DNA of 18,097 nt from Chloroflexota bacterium (GCA_030596915.1 JAUVSX010000009.1:1-18097); one strand, 5' to 3'. Positions 7,801 through 15,099 are shown, counted from the first letter of the stretch. The notes: a model not told the origin generated them from the sequence alone. Program-made: numbers and translations.

Positions 7801-9382
7801 ACCCGGTCACCAGATAGACGGCGACAACGGTGACCAAAGCCACGCCGCCGATGATGACCAGGCCGTAGCGCATCACGGACCGCAGCACTTGTCCCTCGCC
7901 CCCAGCGTCATCGACGGTGCTGCACCCCACGATGATCTTGGCCGGTGCGAAGGCCGAGCCGATCGCGCCGCCCGCTGTCTGGGCCGCCAGGATGATGAAG
8001 GGACTCATGCCCAGCAATACGGCCACCTGATCCTGGAGTCCGGCGAAGACCACGTTGGAGTTGGTGTTGGAGCCCGTCATAAACGCGCCCAGAGCTCCGA
8101 TGAAGGGTGAAACAAGCGGAAATGCGGGACCGGCCACGCGGGCCATCCCATCGGCGAGCAAGTTGGTCATCCCCGCGTGCCCCATCGTGACCGCCATCCC
8201 GACCATCGTCGCAGTGCCCAGGCTCGCGCGGACCGCCCGGCGCGCGACGCCTCCCACGATGCGACCCACCGCCCCCGGGCCGTAATACCCTCGCAGCCGG
8301 TAGAAGCCGTAGCTGAGGAGCGAGGCGTAGGCCAACAGCGCGCCGGTGTGGCCAAACACATTGATCGTACGGCCTTCTCCGGCTGGCGTGACCCAACCGC
8401 GGGCTGTGGTCAGTTCTGGAAACTGCACCCTGATGACAACCTGGCTCAAGAAGTCGCGCACGGACGGAATGAGCGCGACGAGCACAATCGTGACCAAGAG
8501 ACCATACGGCAGCATCGCCCAGTTCAGTGCCATCCCACCGGGCGCAGCCTCCGCCTGAACCCTGGACTTGCCCCTTGGGCTGCGCCAGCGAGCCCACGCG
8601 ACGCCTACGACGAGTCCCGCCAGCCCCGCCATCATCGCGCCGATCGACCACAGGCCGTTCGTCACGACCAGATACTGGACCCCGGCCATCACTATCCAGA
8701 TGACGAGCAGTGGCGCCAGCCCGGCCCGCAGAGTCCGCTTCCCGCCGGCCGCCCACAGCGTGGCGGCCCCACAGCCCAGGCAGGCTAGCCCCAGCATCAC
8801 CGCGGCCCAGGGGGCCAGGTCCGCTCCACTGCGTCCCGTCGTCGCCATCAGCGCGTAGAAGGAGAGACCCAATGACCCAAAGGTCACGGCCCAGGGGTGG
8901 CCTACCGAGGGGATCACGATGGCCGCTGTGGCCGGGAAGCCTAGCCCGACGAGCAGCGGCGCGACGACGGCCACCGGCACCCCAAATCCGCCCATCCCCT
9001 GCAAGAATGTGCTGAAGACCCAGCCCAGGAGCAGCGCCTGCAGACCCCGATCGGGTGTGAGCCGCGGGAGACCGGCCCCGATGGCCGTCACGGCTCCAGC
9101 ATCATCGGTCACGCGGTAGAACAGCAGCGCGGTCCAGATGATGTAGAGCACGAACAGGGTCAGCAGCAGACCCTTGAGTTGCGCAACGGCCAGCACCTGC
9201 CAGCCGGCTCCGAAGCGGAGCGCCGCGATGAACAGGGCCAGGCCCCATCCAAGCGCTCCAGCCCGAGCCCCTCCCCAGCGGTAGCGGAGCATTAGCACCA
9301 GGACAGCCACGACAGGAAGGAGGGCGAGACACCAGTCAAGGATCCCGAGGAGTGCAGTTTGAGGGTGGTGGACGGAAGCCAC
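7799..9382 (-). CDS. lctP: L-lactate permease family transporter (LctP/LldP type)
   Basis: A 527-aa protein with about 12-14 hydrophobic helices, the normal size for the lactate permease family (proton symport of lactate and related 2-hydroxyacids such as glycolate). Family signatures visible: FLQGMGGFGVPVAV (about residues 126-139), AIVIPSVGHPWAVTFGSLG, GHAGMTNLLADGMA, the conserved FMTGSNTNSNVVFAGLQ near residue 430, and QTAGGAIGSAFAPAKIIVG near the C-terminus. It starts at GTG 9382 with an AAGGTG sequence 7 nt upstream, the first gene of a four-gene minus-strand operon. A good promoter lies about 95 bp further upstream. Supplying substrate to the downstream flavoprotein trio is the natural reading. 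Whether the cargo is lactate, glycolate or another acid cannot be told from the sequence. Confidence 0.93.
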   Translation of the reverse strand: MASVHHPQTALLGILDWCLALLPVVAVLVLMLRYRWGGARAGALGWGLALFIAALRFGAGWQVLAVAQLKGLLLTLFVLYIIWTALLFYRVTDDAGAVTAIGAGLPRLTPDRGLQALLLGWVFSTFLQGMGGFGVPVAVVAPLLVGLGFPATAAIVIPSVGHPWAVTFGSLGLSFYALMATTGRSGADLAPWAAVMLGLACLGCGAATLWAAGGKRTLRAGLAPLLVIWIVMAGVQYLVVTNGLWSIGAMMAGLAGLVVGVAWARWRSPRGKSRVQAEAAPGGMALNWAMLPYGLLVTIVLVALIPSVRDFLSQVVIRVQFPELTTARGWVTPAGEGRTINVFGHTGALLAYASLLSYGFYRLRGYYGPGAVGRIVGGVARRAVRASLGTATMVGMAVTMGHAGMTNLLADGMARVAGPAFPLVSPFIGALGAFMTGSNTNSNVVFAGLQDQVAVLLGMSPFIILAAQTAGGAIGSAFAPAKIIVGCSTVDDAGGEGQVLRSVMRYGLVIIGGVALVTVVAVYLVTG

Positions 9383-9476
9383 GTGGTTGCACCTTGGTGG
9401 TGGTTACTGATTGAGCACGGGAGGCTGAACCGCAGCTCGCCTGCGCGCTAGCACGTTTCGCGCGTGGGACGGCGTT

Positions 9477-9504
9477 ATTATACGGGCAACGCCTGGACGG
9501 GCAA
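9477..9504 (-). promoter_or_regulatory. Sigma70-like promoter of the lactate-permease operon
   Basis: On the minus strand a perfect TATAAT (9477-9482) follows TTGCCC (9499-9504, 4 of 6 to TTGACA) with a 16-nt spacer. Transcription would begin near 9470, leaving a leader of about 88 nt before GTG 9382. That leader holds an inverted repeat, GCGCG at 9443-9447 against CGCGC at 9459-9463, which could be an operator or a small hairpin. Confidence 0.55.
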
Positions 9505-9581
9505 GGGTTGGCTCTGGCAAGCAGCGTGGAACGACCCCACGGGACAGGCGCACGTCATCTCGAGCGATGGGATTTCTTCGT

Positions 9582-9617
9582 AGCGCGAAGCGCTGATGTG
9601 ACTGGCGGCTCAGCCGC
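9582..9617 (+). other. Two adjacent short hairpins upstream of the phosphoesterase gene
   Basis: AGCGC-GAA-GCGCT (9582-9594) is followed by GCGGC-TCA-GCCGC (9605-9617). Both have perfect 5-bp arms and 3-nt loops. They lie in the 272-bp gap between divergent genes, 38 bp before ATG 9655. They could be leader RNA structure or the remains of a small palindromic repeat. No clear plus-strand promoter was found in this gap. Confidence 0.4.
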
Positions 9618-9654
9618 TTTGTGGCATACTGACTGGAGACCCCTGACCACCACA

Positions 9655-10959
9655 ATGCAGAGCCATACACGAGCCGGGATCGAGAGCATACGAAGACTAG
9701 CTGTGATCACCGGCCTGATGCTGGTGAGCCTCGTCGCTTGCGCGCCCGTGAGGGGCAACCCACCCGTCCGCACCTCGGAGAGCGCACGCCCTTCGCCCAC
9801 GCCCAGTCTGGTCCCGCCGCGCTCGACGCAGTCGCTCGAGCAGGCGATCACCCCCTCGACCCAACCGTCACCCACGGTTTCATCGCTATCTGCTACCCAG
9901 CCTCCAACGACGCCCACTCCGGCGCCCACTTCCGACGTTGCGATTACCCGGGGCCCGTACCTCCAATCCGTGGGTACCGACTCGATCGTCGTGATCTGGG
10001 AAACCGACCGGCCGAGCCGTGGCGAGGTCGCCTACACCGAGGTGGGGGGCGCGATGTCCCGAGCGAGCGACGTGGCGATCAGCGCACGGCACGCGATCAC
10101 GCTCAGTGGTTTGGAACCATATACCCTGTACGCTTACCGCATCGAGAGCGACGGCGCGCCGCTGAGCGAAGAGCTATCCTTCCGCACTGCCGCCGGACCC
10201 GAGCAAGGCGAGTTCGCCTTTGTGGCCTACGGCGACACCCGGACTCAGCACGAGGCACACCGGGCGGTGGCGGAGCAGATCGTGGCGCTGGCGCCCGACT
10301 TCGTCGTGCACACCGGAGACCTGGTGGACGACGGCAGCCAGGTGCACCAGTGGGAGACGTTCTTCGAGATCGAGCGGGACGTGATGGCTCGCGCCCCTCT
10401 GTTCCCGGCGTTGGGGAACCACGAGAAGAACAGCGGTCACTACTTCGACCTCTTCCATCTGCCGGGCAACGAGCGCTGGTACACATTCGTGTACGGCACG
10501 GCTCGATTCATCTGCCTGCAGATTGATGGATACGCCCGCTTCGACCCCGAAAGCGAGCAGGTTGCTTGGCTTGAGCAGACACTGTTGACAAACACGCATC
10601 CGTGGCTATTCGTCGTCTTCCACATCCCGCCATACTCATCGCTCAGGGAGGATGCTACCGAAATATCGATCAGGAAGACACTCGCGCCTCTCTTTGAGCA
10701 GTACGGTGTCGATGTCGTCTTCAACGGGCACCACCACGACTACCAACGCAGCATCGTGAACGGCGTCACGTACATCATCACGGGCGGGGGAGGCGCGCCG
10801 ATCTACGCGGTCACGCGGGAGGAGGACCACCTCGTCGCGTATAGAAACTCGTATCACGTCGTGCTCATCACCGTGGACGGGGATGAACTGATGGGTGTGG
10901 GCATCACGCCTGAGGGGGAAGCGTTCGATCGTTTCGCGATCGCGTCACCCGAGAACTAG
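9655..10959 (+). CDS. Metallophosphoesterase lipoprotein, purple-acid-phosphatase-like
   Basis: A 434-aa predicted lipoprotein: signal helix with lipobox LVAC (Cys29), then a Pro/Thr/Ser-rich linker (about 35-92). Next comes an Ig/FN3-like domain (about 95-178, beginning ITRGPYLQSV) as in the N-terminal domain of purple acid phosphatases, then a calcineurin-like phosphoesterase domain (about 186-375). Metal-binding motifs: YGDTR (Asp194), GDLVDDG (Asp222), GNHE (Asn255, His256), VFHIPP (His323), GHHHDY (His359, His361). It probably hydrolyses phosphate esters outside the membrane. The frame is open back to 9508, but ATG 9655 places the signal peptide correctly and the upstream extension is not signal-like; its SD (GGAG, 16 nt away) is weak. 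The stop lies 25 bp before the next gene, so it may head that operon. Substrate unknown. Confidence 0.88.
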   Translation: MQSHTRAGIESIRRLAVITGLMLVSLVACAPVRGNPPVRTSESARPSPTPSLVPPRSTQSLEQAITPSTQPSPTVSSLSATQPPTTPTPAPTSDVAITRGPYLQSVGTDSIVVIWETDRPSRGEVAYTEVGGAMSRASDVAISARHAITLSGLEPYTLYAYRIESDGAPLSEELSFRTAAGPEQGEFAFVAYGDTRTQHEAHRAVAEQIVALAPDFVVHTGDLVDDGSQVHQWETFFEIERDVMARAPLFPALGNHEKNSGHYFDLFHLPGNERWYTFVYGTARFICLQIDGYARFDPESEQVAWLEQTLLTNTHPWLFVVFHIPPYSSLREDATEISIRKTLAPLFEQYGVDVVFNGHHHDYQRSIVNGVTYIITGGGGAPIYAVTREEDHLVAYRNSYHVVLITVDGDELMGVGITPEGEAFDRFAIASPEN

Positions 10960-10972
10960 ACCGCCGGGGGCA

Positions 10973-10976
10973 AGGA
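10973..10976 (+). promoter_or_regulatory. Ribosome binding site fixing the DUF6599-like start
   Basis: AGGA lies 8 nt before ATG 10985. The frame is open upstream to a possible start at 10895 inside the preceding gene, but ATG 10985 is the one that places a signal peptide at the N-terminus. Confidence 0.5.
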
Positions 10977-10984
10977 ATCGACGG

Positions 10985-11863
10985 ATGGGAAGTGCACGTA
11001 GCGTGCGGCGAGCGATAGGGGCCTGGATGCTTCCTGCATTGCTCCTGCTGCTGCTCGCCAGTTGCGGTGGAGGACAGCCATCCGCGACCGGCGCGCCACC
11101 GGATGCCGTGGGCGTCCCACCCGGCTGGACTGAGGTCGGCGATGAGAGGGTCTACGACAAACAGAGCATCTACGAACTCGTCAACGGGCAGGCCGGCGCC
11201 TACTTCGCCTACAACTTCGAGCAGGTGACGGTGCGAAGCTACGAGGACGAGACGGGCGCGGTGGTGGACGCGGAGATATGGCAGGTGGCCACGCCGTCCG
11301 ACGCCTACGGCCTCTTCACAAACAACCGTGCTGGCGAGGGAATAGAGATCGGCAACGGTGGCGATATGGACCCAGGACGGCGACTGGCTTTCTGGCAGGA
11401 CCGCACCTACGTGCGCGCGCGGGCTCGCCAGGAGCTCCCCGATGAGGCACTACTCGGCATCGCCGAGGCCATCGCGGGTACGCTGCCGTCCGGCGGCGAG
11501 CGCCCGGCGCTGGTCGACCGTCTGCCAACGGGTGGGCTGGTTCCGGAGAGCGTCATATACTTCAGGCGGGAGAGCTCGATGCAGAGCGAGCTTTGGCTGG
11601 GCGGCGAGAACCTGCTCGGCATGGACATCGACACAGAAGGCGTGCTGGCGCGCTATGATATAGGCGGCGCCGTGGTGCGTCTGCTGCTGGTGAAGGACGC
11701 AGACACAGAGGCGGCCCACGCCGGGATGAGCGCACTCGATTCGGCTGGGATGAGTGACCTGATTGCCACCGGCGTCCAGGGTCCGTTGCTGGCCGCCGTC
11801 TTCGGCGACATTGATGAGGGGGACGCGCGTTCACTGGTGGCGGATGCGCTGTTGAGCGAATAG
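10985..11863 (+). CDS. DUF6599-like lipoprotein
   Basis: A 292-aa protein with a short basic N-terminus, a Leu-rich signal helix and lipobox LASC (Cys27), so it is probably anchored on the outer face of the membrane. After a short Gly/Pro linker, the segment RVYDKQSIYELVNGQAGAYF and the following VTVRSYEDETGAVVDAEIWQ resemble DUF6599, a family of lipoproteins of unknown function. The rest is a soluble alpha/beta-type sequence with no recognisable catalytic motif. It lies 25 bp after the phosphoesterase and 16 bp before the DUF362 gene. As I recall, DUF6599, DUF362 and 4Fe-4S membrane proteins often sit together, which supports the assignment; I could not verify this here. Function unknown. 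Confidence 0.7.
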   Translation: MGSARSVRRAIGAWMLPALLLLLLASCGGGQPSATGAPPDAVGVPPGWTEVGDERVYDKQSIYELVNGQAGAYFAYNFEQVTVRSYEDETGAVVDAEIWQVATPSDAYGLFTNNRAGEGIEIGNGGDMDPGRRLAFWQDRTYVRARARQELPDEALLGIAEAIAGTLPSGGERPALVDRLPTGGLVPESVIYFRRESSMQSELWLGGENLLGMDIDTEGVLARYDIGGAVVRLLLVKDADTEAAHAGMSALDSAGMSDLIATGVQGPLLAAVFGDIDEGDARSLVADALLSE

Positions 11864-11879
11864 CGATAGGGAGGGTGCA

Positions 11880-12830
11880 ATGAGCAGACTAGACAGGCGA
11901 CAGTTCCTGAGACTTGCCGCCGCAGCCGGGGGCAGCGCGGCATTCTTCGGGCTGGCCGGGTGTAGCAGCGGTGATGCTGCGCCGTCGGGACGCATTGAGG
12001 CGCCGCCTCCCAAGGATGGACAGCCCTACCTGGCCGTCGCTCGCGGCAGCGATCCGGCGGGAATCACACGGGCAGCGATCGACGCGCTGGGCGGCATGAG
12101 GCGCTTCGTCCCCAAGGGAAGCGATGTCATCGTCAAGCCCAACATCTGCCAGGACTACCATCCGCCCGAGTACGCCGCCACAACGAACCCTGATGTGGTG
12201 GCGGAACTGGTCCGGATGTGCCTCGATGTGGGCGCCAGGCGTGTGCGGGTCATGGATACGCCCTTCGGGGGCACCCCCGAGAGCGCCTACCAGGTCTCTG
12301 GCATCGGTGCGGCTGTGGAGGCGGCTGGGGGCCAGATGGAGCAGATGATACCGGTCGGTTTCATAGAGACGGAGATCCCCGATGGGCTCGATCTGTCCTC
12401 GTGGGAGGTTTATGGCGCCATCATGGAAGCCAATGTGGTGATCAATGTCCCCATCGCCAAACACCACAGTCTGGCGCGGATCACGCTGGGGGGTAAGAAC
12501 CTGCTGGGCGTCATCGCCAGGCCGCCGCTGTTCCACGTCAACCTGGGCCAGCGCGTAGCTGACCTCCTGAGCCTTGTGCGTCCGACGCTAAACGTCGTCG
12601 ACGCCTATCGCATCCTGACAGCGCACGGCCCCACGGGCGGCAGCCTGAATGATGTTGTCCTGGCCGAGACGATCATAGCAAGTCACGACACGGTTGCCGC
12701 CGACGCCTACGGCGCCACGCTCTTCGGTCTCACGGGCGCGGAGGTGCCCTTCATACAGGCGGCGGTCGACATGGGCCTGGGCACGCTTGATCTTGGTAGC
12801 GTGCAGATCGCGGAAGTGGATGCTGCATAG
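11880..12830 (+). CDS. DUF362 domain protein with Tat signal and lipobox
   Basis: A 316-aa protein whose N-terminus is a twin-arginine signal (DRRQFLRLAAA, Arg6-Arg7) ending in lipobox LAGC (Cys28). It should be exported folded and then lipidated. The body is a DUF362 domain: VIVKPNICQDYHPPEYAATT (about residues 83-102), RRVRVMDTPFGGTPESAYQ, VVINVPIAKHHSLARITLGG near residue 190, and a C-terminal DTVAADAYGATLFGL. Many DUF362 proteins carry an extra ferredoxin domain; this one does not, and few cysteines remain after the lipobox. The likely redox partner is the polyferredoxin encoded next. ATG is preceded by a strong GGGAGG. The Tat route hints at a cofactor or metal inserted in the cytoplasm, but none can be named from sequence. 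Confidence 0.88.
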   Translation: MSRLDRRQFLRLAAAAGGSAAFFGLAGCSSGDAAPSGRIEAPPPKDGQPYLAVARGSDPAGITRAAIDALGGMRRFVPKGSDVIVKPNICQDYHPPEYAATTNPDVVAELVRMCLDVGARRVRVMDTPFGGTPESAYQVSGIGAAVEAAGGQMEQMIPVGFIETEIPDGLDLSSWEVYGAIMEANVVINVPIAKHHSLARITLGGKNLLGVIARPPLFHVNLGQRVADLLSLVRPTLNVVDAYRILTAHGPTGGSLNDVVLAETIIASHDTVAADAYGATLFGLTGAEVPFIQAAVDMGLGTLDLGSVQIAEVDAA

Positions 12831-12891
12831 GCGAGCCTTGGGTGGATGAGCCCCGTCGTGCTGTGGACCTCGTCGAAGGAGTAGGGGAAAC

Positions 12892-14397
12892 GTGACCTGG
12901 AAGCACTGGCGTCGGGTGCGGCGGGCCGTGCAGGTCGCCGCCCTCGCCCTGTATCTCACCCTGCTCCTGGCCGCACTCCACACACGGGCCGTCTTCCCAC
13001 TGGCCGACCTCTTCTTCCGTTTGGACCCGCTGGCCGGACTGGCCAGCATGTTGGCTGCTCGGGCTTGGATCCCGCGTATGGGCCTGGCCCTGATCACGGT
13101 GGCGCTGGCGCTCCTCGTCGGGCGGGTGTGGTGCGGCTGGCTCTGTCCGCTGGGCACGATTCTCGAGTGGGTACGCTTCCCGCGGGCGGCAGCCCGCTCC
13201 GTGGACCCCCGCTGGCGTACCGTCAAGTACGTGCTCCTGGTTGCCACCGTCGCAGCGGCACTACTGGGCAGCCTGACTTTCCTGGTATTCGATCCCATCA
13301 CGATTCTCACCCGCACGATGACGACGGCCGTTCTGCCTGCGCTCAACTACGCGATCACTGCGGTCGAACGGGCGCTCTACCCGGTCGAGTTCCTCCGGGC
13401 GCCGCTGTACGCTGTGGAGACGGTGCTCCGCGGGCCGGTCATCCCTGTGGACCAACCGGTCTTCCGCCAGAACGTGCTGCTGGGTGTGGTCTTCGTTGGG
13501 GTGCTTGCCCTCAACGTCTTTGCGGATCGTTTCTGGTGCCGCTATCTATGTCCGCTTGGCGCGCTGCTGGGCCTTCTCTCCAAGCTGTCCTTGATTCGAC
13601 CCAAGCCGGACGCCACCTGCAACCGCTGTGGTGTGTGCGCGGGCATCTGCCGGCTGGAGGCGATCGAGCCTCGGCGAGAGTACGAGGTCATCGCCAGCGA
13701 GTGCACCGTCTGTCTGGACTGTATGGCCGGGTGTCCGCAGTCAGGCTACGGGTTTGCCCTTCACCGTAAGCCAGCCGAGTGGGAACCCTATGATCCCTCG
13801 CGGCGACAGGTGCTGGCCTCGTTGGGGGCGACGGCGGCGGGGGTGCTGCTGCTCCGGACAGGCGCGCACCGTAAGGCGCCACACCCCACGCTCATACGCC
13901 CGCCGGGTGTGAACGACGAGGATAATTTCCTCTCCCGGTGCATCCGGTGCAGCCAGTGTATGAAGGTGTGCCCGACCTCCGCCCTGCAGCCGGCGCTCAC
14001 CGAGGCCGGTCTTGAGGGACTGTGGTCACCTGTGCTCGTGCCGCGCCTGGGCTACTGCGACTACGGGTGCAAGGCGTGCGGCGACATCTGCCCGACCGAT
14101 GCCATTCCCACACTGACGCTGGCGGAGAAGCGGCAGGAGGTTCTGGGTCTCGCCCGTGTCGACCGGGATCGCTGCCTTCCCTGGGCCTATGACACGCCCT
14201 GCATCGTCTGCGAGGAGATGTGCCCTGTGCCTGAGAAGGCCATCTGGCTGGAGGAGGCAGTGGTGACGGACGGGGATGGACAGCCGATGCTAATCCAGCG
14301 TCCCTACGTCGTGCGCGAGTTGTGCATAGGATGCGGCATCTGCGAGACCAAGTGCCCGATGGAGGGTGAGGCGGCGATCCGAGTGCTGCGGGCCTAA
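12892..14397 (+). CDS. NapH-NapG-type fused membrane polyferredoxin
   Basis: A 501-aa membrane iron-sulfur protein joining two functions usually split between NapH and NapG (or MauN and MauM). NapH-like half: about four membrane helices (about 11-30, 62-80, 110-133, 195-212), two CxxxCP motifs (Cys81/85 and Cys216/220), and two ferredoxin clusters (Cys243-253, Cys271-281). Then an internal twin-arginine segment, SRRQVLASLG (Arg304-305), leads into a hydrophobic stretch. The NapG-like half follows with four clusters: Cys350-360, Cys389-400, Cys428-444 (one spacing widened to 8 residues) and Cys478-488. It probably moves electrons between the quinone pool or cytoplasmic donors and an exported acceptor. 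GTG start with AAGGAG 10 nt upstream, 61 bp after the DUF362 gene. No nap or mau catalytic gene is nearby. Confidence 0.9.
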   Translation: MTWKHWRRVRRAVQVAALALYLTLLLAALHTRAVFPLADLFFRLDPLAGLASMLAARAWIPRMGLALITVALALLVGRVWCGWLCPLGTILEWVRFPRAAARSVDPRWRTVKYVLLVATVAAALLGSLTFLVFDPITILTRTMTTAVLPALNYAITAVERALYPVEFLRAPLYAVETVLRGPVIPVDQPVFRQNVLLGVVFVGVLALNVFADRFWCRYLCPLGALLGLLSKLSLIRPKPDATCNRCGVCAGICRLEAIEPRREYEVIASECTVCLDCMAGCPQSGYGFALHRKPAEWEPYDPSRRQVLASLGATAAGVLLLRTGAHRKAPHPTLIRPPGVNDEDNFLSRCIRCSQCMKVCPTSALQPALTEAGLEGLWSPVLVPRLGYCDYGCKACGDICPTDAIPTLTLAEKRQEVLGLARVDRDRCLPWAYDTPCIVCEEMCPVPEKAIWLEEAVVTDGDGQPMLIQRPYVVRELCIGCGICETKCPMEGEAAIRVLRA

Positions 14398-14418
14398 CCT
14401 GCGGCATCGGGCCGGCGC

Positions 14419-14439
14419 CGGCTGAACCCGGCTCAGCCG
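14419..14439 (+). terminator. Possible hairpin terminator after the polyferredoxin gene
   Basis: CGGCTGA and TCAGCCG form a perfect 7-bp stem with a 7-nt loop, 21 bp after the stop codon at 14397. There is no T-run after it, so intrinsic termination is uncertain. Its right arm lies inside repeat block 1, but the second copy of that block does not keep the stem. Confidence 0.3.
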
Positions 14440-14496
14440 CGTCTGTCGTAGGGGCGAGCACACCCCGGTTGAAACCACTGGTCTGCCGTCCTGTAG
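14425..14496 (+). repeat. Repeat block 1, copy A
   Basis: 72 bp matching 15002-15073 in the same orientation without gaps, 60 of 72 identical by hand count. It begins AACCCGGCTCAG and ends CTGTAG. A GGGG/CCCC pairing around CGAGCACA occurs at the same place as a stronger stem in copy B. Confidence 0.75.
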
Positions 14497-14509
14497 AACG
14501 CTGGGGGGC

Positions 14510-14574
14510 TCGCGGCGGTGCGGGCGCGGGTGGTCTTTCACCTCGGTCTGTCATAGCAAGGTCACCCACCACCT
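14510..14574 (+). repeat. Repeat block 2, copy A
   Basis: 65 bp matching 14916-14980 in the same orientation without gaps, 59 of 65 identical by hand count; the first 23 bases are identical. It lies 13 bp after copy A of block 1. Confidence 0.8.
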
Positions 14575-14638
14575 AATCAAGAAGACAAGACCATATGCGG
14601 CTACAACGAACGAGGAGGCTTCGGATCAGCTAGCGCCC

Positions 14639-14653
14639 AGGACTGGCAGTCCT
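14639..14653 (+). repeat. Odd-centred palindrome AGGACTG-G-CAGTCCT
   Basis: Perfect 7-bp arms around one central G. The element at 14721-14735 is the same with a central C, so the two are exact reverse complements of each other, 67 bp apart. Confidence 0.65.
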
Positions 14654-14720
14654 ACGATGTGGCTCCCCAGCGCGCTGGGCGTAGCTGTCGACGGGAGAGG
14701 CCTCCCCCAGGTGACTCAGG

Positions 14721-14735
14721 AGGACTGCCAGTCCT
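14721..14735 (-). repeat. Inverted partner palindrome AGGACTG-C-CAGTCCT
   Basis: Exact reverse complement of 14639-14653. Between the two lies a third palindrome, CCCAGCGCGCTGGG (14666-14679). Confidence 0.65.
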
Positions 14736-14915
14736 TCGGGCAACGGTTTGACCGCACGCCCCGCTCTCGGAGAACCGCTGATGGATATTGACAACCCAGA
14801 CCGGTAATCACACGCTCTGGCGGGTCGGAGGGCGCACGTGCCAGATGACCGAGAGGCGGGGCCAGAAGCCAACAAGAGGCTGTCGGCACAAGCTTGAGCC
14901 GAGGAAATGGGAGAT

Positions 14916-14980
14916 TCGCGGCGGTGCGGGCGCGGGTGAACTTTCACCTCGATCTGTCATAGCAAGGTCAGTCACTACCT
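14916..14980 (+). repeat. Repeat block 2, copy B
   Basis: Second copy of block 2 (59 of 65 bases as copy A). It lies 21 bp before copy B of block 1, so the block order is swapped relative to copy A. A following ATCAAGA-ACA stretch also recurs, with about 10 extra bases here. Confidence 0.8.
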
Positions 14981-15001
14981 GATTGACTGATCAAGATACA
15001 T

Positions 15002-15073
15002 AACCCGGCTCAGATGTGTCTGTCGAAGGGGCGAGCACTCGCCGGATGAAACCACGGGCCTACCAGCCTGTAG
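15002..15073 (+). repeat. Repeat block 1, copy B
   Basis: Second copy of block 1. It contains a perfect 6-bp inverted repeat, GGCGAG-CA-CTCGCC (15030-15043), and lies 26 bp downstream (minus strand) of the methyltransferase stop. Confidence 0.75.
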
Positions 15074-15085
15074 ATCGGCCTGCGC

Positions 15086-15099
15086 CCCCGCAACCGGGG
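15086..15099 (-). terminator. Short hairpin just after the MttB-like stop
   Basis: CCCCG-(4 nt)-CGGGG directly abuts the stop codon of the methyltransferase gene (TAG, 15102-15100). The stem is only 5 bp and no T-run follows, so it is a weak candidate terminator. Confidence 0.25.

Larger units (their letters stand above)
14398..15099. other. Intergenic region of about 700 bp with repeats and palindromes, no convincing gene
   Basis: This gap separates two convergent operons. It holds two copies each of two repeat blocks (listed separately), a GCCGGCGCCGGC palindrome (14411-14422), CCCAGCGCGCTGGG (14666-14679), and a pair of odd-centred palindromes. Short open frames on the minus strand at 14630-14947 and 14290-14541 share a start peptide only because both begin inside the same repeat; they lack ribosome sites and protein-like composition. 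Confidence 0.7.

Noticed and set aside
14630..14947. Minus-strand open frame of 105 codons sharing its first residues with another frame at 14290-14541
   Set aside because: Both begin inside repeat block 2, which explains the likeness. There is no ribosome site and the composition is Arg/Pro/Ser-rich, as in GC-rich non-coding frames.
14398..15099. CRISPR array
   Set aside because: The repeats are 65-72 bp, only two copies each, diverged and in swapped order, with no regular spacers and no cas genes.
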